Part shown: piece by piece, positions 54,491 to 64,000 of the stretch
Layout: the number at the start of each line of letters is the position of its first letter
Position numbering within the stretch: the stretch's first letter is position 1
DNA from: Astropecten irregularis
Lineage: Eukaryota; Echinodermata; Asteroidea; Paxillosida; Astropectinidae
Direction of reading: 5' to 3'
NCBI GenBank assembly: GCA_963971285.1
Contig: OZ020248.1
Location: 12,400,001-12,464,000, forward strand
DNA: 64,000 nt
The notes under the pieces: model-generated
What the model saw: the letters and a program-made list of their open reading frames with translations, nothing else
What the model was told of the DNA's origin: nothing
Databases searched by the model: none
Made by a program: the position numbers and the translations under genes

Positions 54491-54949
54491 CTAAATATTT
54501 AAGTTCATTATTTGTTCACCAACCCGTCCAAAAATGAAGTTTATTTTTCTTGATATACATTAACATGAAAATAAAAGGGTTAGAAAAACACACAAGTGCA
54601 GCTTTAAAGCAAGGAGGTGGAAAAAAAACAATAATAAACCCTAAGTGTTTGACTCCTTGGGCATAGGCTATGGTCTCATTTGACCGATATTGGAGAGACC
54701 GTCGATGTATGTGGATGATTTACATAAAATGAAAAGGTCATCGATGCTAGCTCGATTTATCCACTCTCCCTCCCGGCCAATAATCTTCCGTATAGTTCCC
54801 CCCCTTACTGCATTAAAGTAAAGATGAAGGAAATATCCAGTGAGGAGGGAAAAAGGGGTAAAGATTGAGAGAAAGGGGGCAGGGGGACAAATGGGGGTAT
54901 ATAAGGCTGAAACCAAGTTTTTTGGAGAGGGGTTGTTTTCAGGGACCAA

Positions 54950-55167
54950 TTTCACAGCCCCGCTTAGCACGAAAACTTGCTAACCATGAAATTTCTGTCT
55001 TCATAAAATAGGATTAACAACAAAATGTCCACGTATTTGTTCTTTGGCCGTTGTTTACTGACCATGAATATCAAATGGAATTTTTAATGGTGGTTTGTTT
55101 AATTGGGCAAGACATGTTTGTGCTAAGCAATTTATTTGTGCTTAGCAGCTCCATGAAATTGGCCCAT
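54950..55167. repeat. Fold-back MITE related to the ttaagca family
   Basis: Ends accaatttcacagccccgct and agcagctccatgaaattggc are inverted. Inner gcttagcacgaaaa/tttgtgctaagc phrases are complementary. Confidence 0.65.
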
Positions 55168-55270
55168 GGTCACTCTGTTGACATCCAGTTGTATCTGAAC
55201 GATCTCAATTTGTGACTTGTATGGAAAGGTTAAGACTCAGAGTGATTCAAAGATACGTTTTGGTGCAATG

Positions 55271-55292
55271 TTTCTTCTTCTTCTTCTTCTTT
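55271..55292 (+). repeat. (TTC)n microsatellite
   Basis: Seven ttc units, ending in a T run. Confidence 0.85.
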
Positions 55293-56340
55293 TTCCTGCC
55301 GTGCATTTTTGAAAAGGTCAGTGTTCATTTGTACCTGCATGGATCTCATGTGGGCCCTATAGGGGGGTTGCAATTGAGAGGGGTGCTAAAGATAGAGGGA
55401 TGGGAGTGATGGAAGGGGTCGGTATTGAGTACCTGCCTGCATACGACTAGCAAGAATACAAGAAGGCAATTAGTATCAAACGTTTGCCGTGATTCGCGCC
55501 AGGTTGTACATGTATAATGAGACGGCAAACATACATGTAGACCCCGCCGCATGTTTGCAGTAGAACAGGTCCCCCCTTCCTCCATCCCCACCCCTCCCAC
55601 CACACTTCATGAATGAATCATAGACTAGGGGCCAAATCAATCCAGACAATTACAACTTGTCTGGGGAGCCTAGCAGACGGCGAGTCTTCACTGAGGACGG
55701 CTGCTTTGCCGTCCGCTAACACAGAGTGCCGCACTGAATAAACCCCCCAAAATTAAAAAATGCCGCAGGTGAAACATACCATCGTATAAAAGCAGATAAA
55801 CGACAAGGACGTATAATACATTTCTGCGTTGGCGGTTCACACAGACATTTTTTTTTTTTTGGAAAGGGGGGATCCCTTTATACTGAAAGTGAGCCTGAAT
55901 AATGATCCGCATACGAAATTATGACAACCGCGCCAGGCTGATTAAAGGCCGGCTATTTTAGTGTGCCGTGATGACATTCCAACAAGTTGAGGCATGATTT
56001 TTTTTTTTGGGACGGTGTATGTCGGTGTGTATATGAGCCATGTGCCCTATGCATTTCATTGATGAACTTCTTTTCTATGCCGTCAGCTTGTGGCTAGATG
56101 TGGGACAAAATGATCATGCATTACAAAAATGTGCATAGCTATGTATGAGCAACACATGTACACAGAGATATTTTCCTTCGATCTCCAACAGTGGGCATGG
56201 AGGGCCTGCTGCACACAACAACGACATTATGTATTAAAGTATTTGTACTGCTTCTCTTTCAAAGAGACGTTTAAACAGGTGTTCTTCAAATAAGAAATTA
56301 GATTATTAACCCTAACACACCCGTACAATACAGTTTAACA
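55293..56340. other. Intergenic, possible non-coding conserved block
   Basis: 55,620-55,985 has balanced composition, no repeat signature and homeodomain/POU-like words (aataatgatccgcatacgaa attatg). No gene supported; a regulatory role is speculation. Confidence 0.3.
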
Positions 56341-56462
56341 CGCATGATTTTTCCTGTGGTAAGTGTGGTATCCTGAATATCACAATAAACCACAGTGTGG
56401 TTTGTGATCTAGCTCCCCTGTGGAGACTGTGGTAATGTGTGGTAAGCAGTTGTCTTGTGGGA
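56341..56462. repeat. Second copy of the cctgtggtaagtgtggtatc repeat
   Basis: Same phrase order as 26,812-26,996 but shorter in the middle. Confidence 0.65.
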
Positions 56463-57024
56463 TAAGAACACAGGGCTATCAACTTAGTCACCTCAAACAT
56501 GGTAGGAAAACAGAACAGTGTGAATTTGTAGACTTAATAAAGTTTCAATTTAACAGAATGGCATGAGCCAAATTTATCAGTACATTTTAATGTCGCCTGT
56601 TTGTTACTTTTGAAAACAGTCATCATGCAGTATTCTCATTTTAAAAGATTAACCAAAAAATCTACCAACTGTTCAATTCAAATTTTTCATGAGAACATTT
56701 CAAAAGGAATGCCATGATCCAGTATGTCAGTACAAAAGTTGAAAAATTATTATCATGAGAAAAAGGAGAAATATATATTATGGGGTAGACCATATCTTAA
56801 CAATTTGAAGGATGCAATACTGAATGTTTAGACTGTTTCCGCACGAGGTACTGTATGTGTAATATTCACATGGCTCCTACTGTGTAACCAACCAACCGGG
56901 TTCAACCTTTGCACCATGTTGGTTGCACATTTCATAGCACATCAACATTTCATGACGGCTTATTAACGAAACCACACTGTGTGCACATGCATGAGGTCTG
57001 AACATGCAATTAAGTCTGACAAGT

Positions 57025-57260
57025 CTTGTAGTCACCAATCTAGAGATTGTGGGTTCCAATCCACCCATGATTTTATAGTGGTGCAATTGCGTCCTTGGGT
57101 ATATGAAGCTTTGTCCCATATTGCTCCTCTTCACCCATAGTAAATGGGTACCTGTGAGGGTTGAGATGGCTTTGTGTGCTTGATTAGCCTCTGTGCGATT
57201 TACAGTTGCCCAGGCTGTATACTCCTCAGGGAGTTGAGATGGTTTCAGGAATGTTAATGT
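57025..57260 (+). repeat. tRNA-derived SINE, 5'-decayed copy
   Basis: Shares attgtgggttccaatccacc (B box), tgcgtccttgggtatatgaa and ctgtatactcctcagggagt with 17,923-18,215. The A-box half is unrecognisable. Confidence 0.72.
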
Positions 57261-57430
57261 AGCCCAATTAACCAGGAATAATATGTGTTTAGAAACATAG
57301 TATTACATGATGTAAGTGCTACATAAATGTAATTTGTTATGCTTTATCAAAAGAACTAAATATAAAATGATAACCTGTGTATGATAACCGGTACATTTAG
57401 TTTCAGTCAGTTATTATGGTCAATTATACA

Positions 57431-57876
57431 GGGTGTCCCCTCCAAAAAAACCGCAACACTTTGTGTCAAGAACTATTATATGAAAATTAAACAGTTCATC
57501 ACTTCAAGATTCAGATATGTGATGTATAGCCTTGTCTTGGCTATCACCATGTAGAATTTGGGCAAAATTGGACTGAAATTTAGTGGAAAAAACTAAGAAT
57601 GAATATTAAACCCAACCTCAAAACCCAATTTTCATCTTTCTTTCATACACATTATGTGTGTATTGACCAGTTTTATGCGTTTTATCCTTGCGAATTTGTT
57701 TTTAAGGAGTAGCTCTTTCAATTGGTCATATTTTCGCCTTTCAGCCCCATACTTAAATTCTACACGGTGATAGCCAAGACATGGCTGTATCACATATCTG
57801 AATCTTGAAGTGATAAACACTTCAATTTCATCAAAATGGGTCCCGACACAGTGTTGCGATTTTTCTGGGACACCCC
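57431..57876. repeat. Fold-back element with gggtgtccc ends
   Basis: Left arm gggtgtcccctccaaaaaaa … acttcaagattcagatatgt; the right arm is its inverted copy ending tttctgggacacccc. Arms of about 120 bp, interior about 200 bp. The gggtgtccc end is common in Tc1/mariner-like elements, so a decayed one is possible. Confidence 0.7.
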
Positions 57877-60126
57877 GAACATTTAGGCAATTGTTAAAAA
57901 AAACCACAAAAAAAAACTCAGCAATGTCGAAGCATGATCATTTCTGTGAATTTCCATCCCCAGCCCCCCCCCCACAACCTATAACCTCCCAAACAGCTGA
58001 TTCGACACCTTTTCGTACTAGCGCGCTACATAACTGATTAAAAACCCAGCCTTCTCTTTTCCGCATGACTGCATGCAACAACGCCTCCCAGGGACCCGCA
58101 CCTTAGCTTATATTCTATTTCCTGGCCAAAAAAGGTCGCGCCATTATAGGGAACAAAATATTGATTTTGGCTATGGGTTGTCTTCCTCTGCGCTATACAC
58201 TCATGGGAGGAATCGCAGGGGTTATATCATGGCTAGGAGGATTGGGTGGTTTGGTTGGATGTCAGTCGAGACGGTGCAGCTCAAGCTTCCTATCTCTCCA
58301 ACGGCCTGCTATTACATACAGACCACTGGTTCATATCATGCACTTATTATTATAATCAACCTTAAGGGCAGACATATTCTTTTGTAGCATTAAATCTTGT
58401 GGTGAACTCATTCATATTTAGACATTCAATACAAGTAATTAACTGCTGCAAACTGCTCCTCAACCACAATGAATGACCTGACATTTATAAAAATGCTTGG
58501 GAGTTAGGAGGGCCAGACACATTTTGATCCTAATAAAAACCCTGCTAAGATTGAAGCCCATCTTGACTGGAGCGGGATTCAAACCAGCAACCCCCGGAAT
58601 GCCATACCAGTGCTCTTACCAACTTACAGCTCTATGTCAATTATCTTTGTTTGTTTGGCAGTCAGAAGCCATGAAACCACTCACATACATACACTCGCTA
58701 TACATGTATCTCAAGGATCATTTAAGATAAGCACAACTTTAGCAATGCTGCAACCTTTAAAAAAATGGTACAAAGAGGAATGCAGATTATTAATCAAAAT
58801 CAATCCCTGAAACAAAAAGAAAATTGTTCTTGATTTCTATTTATACATGTACCATATAAGCTAAATATTGTTTGTGGCACATCCAAGTACACAGCATGCA
58901 TCAGTAGGGATGACAGAATATTGCCTGAAGTGAGAAAAATCACCCATGTATTTACAATACCATATTCACCCTAGTCCACTACTTATCAAAAGACGAAGAA
59001 TAATTTGAAGAAGGATTTCAAGAAGAATTTTTAGGGCCGTCCTTACACCAAGCATTTTATACATTTCAGGTCAACATTTTGGCTGATGAGCAGTTTGCAG
59101 CAGCCTACGACTTGCATTTCGATTTTATCTTTGAAACACAATTCAAGGATTCTTAAAAACCAACCACAAATAAATACAAATTCTCCTCTGACATTCAAAT
59201 ATTCAAATGAATGAATTCAATTGTACATAATATGTAACATCTGCTTTGCTTCAGGCCGGAAAATCCAAAATAACAAAAGTGAAAAGAGTGAAAAAACAAG
59301 AAACAAAGAGAACGGAGAAAAAAAAATGGTGTCATTGATTGATATTGATGAGACCTTTATTGCGCGGGGAACGAGTCCTTTATTTGCAAACAGATGGAAG
59401 CAACAACAACATCAGAGTGGGGAAAGGGGAGGGGGGCTTGAAGGGGGAGGGGGGGGGGGGTCTTCGGACAGGTGTTGAATGATTCTGGTTCAAACAACCA
59501 GGGGGAACATCCCTAAGGGTAACCCAAATGATCGGGAACGAGGACAACTAATTTGATTCGCAGACTGTACTGGGTCCATTCACCTTTGGGAAAGAGGTGA
59601 CGGCATACATAATGCACATGTATGTATGTTTTATGTGTACACTAACCTACTGTATATACATTATACATGTTGACAAAAGACTACACTGTATTCCACAATT
59701 GTACGGCTCCACAGTACTTGCAAACACAATTGGTCTTTTAAAAAATATATTTAAAAAATCAATATAAATATAACTAAAACGGGGACGATTGATCAATATA
59801 TGGTATCTCTGACCCACTCACATATTGGCAGTTCCAGAAATGATAAATAGCTGACTGACATTTTGGGTTATATTTTTCTCCTGTGCTGGAATCGAGTGAC
59901 ACGTGGCGTTTTGTCTGTATTGATTATTCAGCCATGATATTGGAATGACCATTCTGTAACCTTTTTTTTACTCTTCGCTTGTTAAATTTTTTCGATATTT
60001 ATTTCACCATCCATTTTCATTTCAGCCTCTAGACATTGCTAGATATGAACATATTTATGCTTTTTTCCCTCCTAGTTTTGTAAAAAAAAAAAATCGATTC
60101 TGCAAACAGATTTAGATTTTAAATTA
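57877..60126. other. Intergenic with SINE fragment and G-run
   Basis: A tRNA-headed SINE fragment (ggagcgggattcaaaccagc, minus strand) is at 58,555-58,760. A G-rich run lies at 59,417-59,460. No gene recognised. Confidence 0.45.
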
Positions 60127-60505
60127 AAGGTACAGTACAGGATTGGTAAAATACCCAAACAAAAATGTTCACAGATCTAGGTATAACTTTCAGGGTATGA
60201 AGATGGTGCCGGTAGAAACACACCGTGAAAATATTTCCGCCTGAAACATGTGAAATGGTGTATTTATCCAGAAATTAGTCAAACAAAAACCGAAAACAGT
60301 TTTGATCTCGGGGTAAGATCAAAACCATTCTTTATGTTTTATAAGAAAAGTTGAGTTGGGTTTACATGTATGGTATTTTTTCAGGACTCAGATGTCTGAT
60401 TGAGCTAAAATTTTCACAGGCTGATTATTTCATGTACATGCTGGATCAGACAAAGTGTGAGTGCTGTTCTGTGACCTTTACCAATCATGTATTATTCCTT
60501 TAAAT
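60127..60505. repeat. MITE copy (variant ends)
   Basis: Left aaaggtacagtacaggattg, inner gttttgatctcggggtaaga, right gtgacctttaccaatcatgt. Close to 42,895 and 54,175. Confidence 0.8.
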
Positions 60506-63500
60506 GTGAAGGTAACGTGTTATCTACAAATGTCACTGCATAAAAAATGCAGATGCAGTCTGGAGAGTTTGATTATAATCAACATATTTAGAAAAAAATA
60601 GACACAAATATGAAGTATTGTATGCAGTACGACTGTACAGCACAGGCAATGGAAATGCTCGACGGCACAAAGCCCCTGCTTATTTGATTTTGTGAAACCT
60701 TCAGAGCTCCGGATGAGTGCAATCTTGTAGAATGTATAGCAGTGCCTTCATTAGTCTCTGGGTTAGTCTTTGCGTCCAGCCGTTATGCTGGGCGACTCAG
60801 ACATCCCGACACAAGGAGGCAGTATCACCGACCGATCAAACATCACGCGCGCACGGCTATCATTGAACAAACTTGTACTTGCGCGGTTCAGTTGATAAAA
60901 CATACAGCTCTGTCGCTTTGTTTGCAATAGCCCCCTCTAGCAGCAGATGCTTTTGTGAGAGAATCCCCCGACTGACAAATAAACGTCTGGAAACAAGACT
61001 ATCCATGAGACAGACTCCTAAAAGCAGGCGGAGTTCTACCCACCTTGACCTTTTCAGGCCCTGCATGACCGGGCATCGTTTGGATTTATCTACACAGCCA
61101 AGGAACGACATAAAAAAAAAGGAGACGGAAAAATGAAAGCAGAAGTAAAAAGAGGTAACTGAAAGGCATCGATTGTGTTACATCAGCCCGTGAAAAACAC
61201 GACCATCCAACCAAAAATGGATGACAATGGCAGAATCGAGAAAACGCTTCGGAGAAATTTTCTTTTCATACACGTCATAGCAACTGATGAGGAAGAATCA
61301 AACCATGGGGAAGGTTTTTTATTTGCAGGTTGAGAAACCTGTCTTACCAAATTAAAAGAAAATATGACGTTACAATGTATGCGTTTATTTTTCTTTCCTT
61401 TGTAGAGTGTTGTACATTCAATAATTATGCACACGTACATCTGCTATGTTGTCAATTACCCATGGCTTGATTGAAAGTGATTACTTCATTTAATAATCAA
61501 AATGAAAATTTATATACAACTGAGGCCATATCAAAAATGTTTTTCCGACAATTAGAATTCAAATGTTTGCCGATGTGGCTGGCTCATTCACGGTGATTCA
61601 ATTCAATATCTCAAGTGAAAAAAATTATAAAAAAACAAAAACATAATGTAACATTTATACTGTGTAACCATGCATGTAACACATAGTGCAGCTCATTTTC
61701 AATTTGAAGTTCTGAATACCTCAAATGGCAATATGGGAATTACAAAGCACAATAGCGGAGCTGGACCTGCCTACATTTCCAATTTATTTCCAATTTATCT
61801 GTTTATACTTGTAATTTCACAGATTACTCTTGCTAGTGAATCTTTCTTGATACATGTATTTTTGCACATGAATCTGCATTTCTTTGAAAAAAAACAAAGT
61901 ACAGTGTGTACAGTGTATGATATTACCTTTAACATGTTTTTGCATGTTAAGCAAAGCCGTCCATGTATGAACTAAATGTACCGGTACAAGTACGTTTACA
62001 CTATTCATCGCAGCAGTGTTGCCGGGCCATTCTTGCGAAACCGTAAATTAGAAATAAGACACAGTATGCTTTTACTAGACACTGATGACTTTCATCTCCC
62101 CTGCCCCTACCCATCACCATGCATGCTTTTTACGAGAGGGCAAAGACTGTAGTTTATGATCCAAGATGAAAATGATCCGACCGTAACTCCATGGGGGGCG
62201 GGGGGAGGAGGGGGAGGAGGGCGGGAATGGCGAGATAAATGAGACACCTTGAATAAGATTATAGAGCGAGGCTCGCACGTAATTAAAAAGTATGATTGAT
62301 GCCGGGTATGGATGTTAGTATTAACATCATGGTCCCTTAATAGTGTGTCCTGATGTTTACACACTGGCCTCCATTATATCCTTTATATTCATCAGGTAGC
62401 TATAATCCTATATACCTACGGGTAAGGGCGTCATCACCGGCTCCCGTGAGCCAAATACCGGTTATATATGTCTAGCATGGCAGCGGTTAATCTAGTCACA
62501 AAACGTCAAGACATGCACGTACATACTCACCAGAATGTTTTTTTTTGTTGGTTTCTTTTTATGGGGGGCTAAAATTACATTTGAAATGCAGATGTAAAAG
62601 ATGATAATATTCTACAGACGTGAGCTTTTTAAATGCACTTTCTTGCAATGTGCACCGACAATTACAAGGCTTTAAAGAGCTACTAGTGCCACAGCATGTA
62701 AAGTTCTACATGTAGATCGCTGCAACCAGTGAAAATTTATCAAATAATTCAGCTACTCTTTTTGCTACAATGCTGACAGAATTTTTGGGGCGCCTTTTTT
62801 TTTCTTTCTTTTTTTCATCTGCTTACATAACTTGAATATTCCTTGCAAATGACTATATTCTCATTTTTATAGCTTAGTGCCTTTCGCCTCTAAAATGGCC
62901 CAAAACGGGACTAGGATGGTGGTATAGATCTTTATAACAATCAATTGACTCCAGTTTCATGTTTATGTTCGTTGCTTTGATTTTTTATTTCGTATTAAGT
63001 GCATACATTGGGAGGAGATAATTTTGGTCAAGCTTTTTTAAGGCCTCCAGTCATGCCTACTTTCCCCCAAACTGGAATAAGAACAGCTTATGAATCCCCC
63101 AAACTGGAATGAGAACAGCTTATGAATCCCCCAAACTGGTATAAGAACAGCTTTACGGTATTAATAAGAAGTTGCCATGAGAATGCAATGCCTGCTTGCG
63201 ACTCACAGCAATGGTCTAAAGATTATAGACTTCAGAGTTCATAAAAAAAAATCAAAATCTCGCATACATGCATGTACTGGTCTGCATAAATGTTGCCAAT
63301 AACGTGACAAACTGCCACAACTTCTTAAATAGTACTAAACACACACGTATACTAATTATTCATGAGTGAATGTGGTTATTTTTGCTTAGAATGATTTTAT
63401 ACATGTATGTACAGTATACAGCGTATTATGATCACACCTCGTGATACTTTTAAGACACAATTCATTCATCATACAAAATATTTAAATGCTAAATACTGAA

Positions 63501-64000
63501 TAGGTACTGTACATCAGGAAAAAAGCTCAGACATTCATTTGTCTGATGCTTATTAATTGGTAATTCGTGGAAGAGATGCATGCTATAGTCTGTGTTCACA
63601 AATTGAGCTGTACTTTGAGTTGTAGTATTAATGTTTGAAAGCATTTAAAGATGAAGTTTGAATAAGAAATGGAATTTTGATCCCTAAAACTAGTAACTAT
63701 GCATGCGATATGCACAATGCACATGTACATGTACAAACCCCAAATAAAATATTGCTTAAATTACGCAGGGTTTGTTAGTCAGATAGTACAGTGTAAAAAA
63801 CTAGCCAGTGCTTCTGCGTACATACATAGGACAGAATATTAACAAATGTGAAACTTACTTTTTAATTGGTAAGGGAAATTCAACTGAAATTGAATTTTGT
63901 GCAAATCCAACAGAGAGATTCAATTCTACAAAGTAACAACACTCACTCTTTGTTATTCTCACTCATGGATTATTAAAAAAAAAAAAAATCAATTGCCAAA
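60506..64000. other. Intergenic right end of the window, no gene
   Basis: 60,700-61,130 and 62,140-62,520 are balanced in composition, free of recognised repeats and could be regulatory. A MITE end fragment is at 61,880-61,937 and a G-rich run at 62,191-62,225. The only long minus-strand frames are short and motif-free. Confidence 0.4.
63063..63152. repeat. Three-unit 32-bp minisatellite
   Basis: Units are cccccaaactggaataagaa cagcttatgaat, with small changes in the second and third. Confidence 0.88.

Noticed and set aside
58073..58387. 104-codon ORF as a gene
   Set aside because: No recognisable motif, no splice context or neighbouring exons, and overlapping frames of similar length.

Overview
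The window is animal nuclear DNA. Two intron-containing genes recognisable by their conserved protein sequence sit in a background of short inverted-repeat transposons, tRNA-derived SINEs and satellite DNA. Several repeat families have the look of those in marine deuterostome invertebrates (echinoderm-like). That placement is an impression from memory, not a test.

Layout. (1) Positions 1 to about 14,007 are one decayed Polinton/Maverick-like virus-derived element. It has terminal inverted repeats, a protein-primed family B DNA polymerase, a truncated packaging ATPase, a probable major capsid protein, a second probable structural protein, two tandem copies of a penton-like protein, a Cys-rich protein and several small membrane proteins. 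Most genes are broken by frameshifts, nonsense codons or deletions. No retroviral-type integrase and no adenovirus-type protease was found. A 2-kb hAT-like element with a perfect 8-bp target duplication sits just before the polymerase start. (2) Positions 14,112-27,246 (+) hold seven exons encoding the last 378 residues of IFT70 (TTC30), a TPR subunit of the IFT-B train. The upstream exons must lie left of the window, so the whole viral element sits in an IFT70 intron. The IFT70 introns also carry hAT-like elements, MITEs, a Gypsy retrotransposon remnant, SINEs and a three-layer nested insertion. (3) Positions 27,247-34,437 are the tail-to-tail spacer between IFT70 and USP1. It contains a composite satellite (29,291-32,470): a 44-bp pyrimidine-rich minisatellite flanking about 70 units of a 35-bp repeat. 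(4) Positions 34,438-41,099 (-) hold a complete six-exon USP1 deubiquitinase gene (771 codons; all splice phases agree). (5) Positions 41,100-64,000 have no gene I can support. They hold many MITE and fold-back copies separated by unique sequence, some of it possibly regulatory.

Function. The two host genes are unrelated: IFT70 belongs to ciliary transport, and USP1 removes ubiquitin from FANCD2 and PCNA in DNA repair. The viral genes lie in divergent and convergent blocks with very short or overlapping spacers, as in a compact virus genome. Their disruption indicates a dead copy.

Limits. Exon boundaries come from GT/AG sites, matching phase and remembered family conservation. Viral gene names rest on motif recognition and context. 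Repeat edges without a stated target duplication are approximate by about 10-30 bp.
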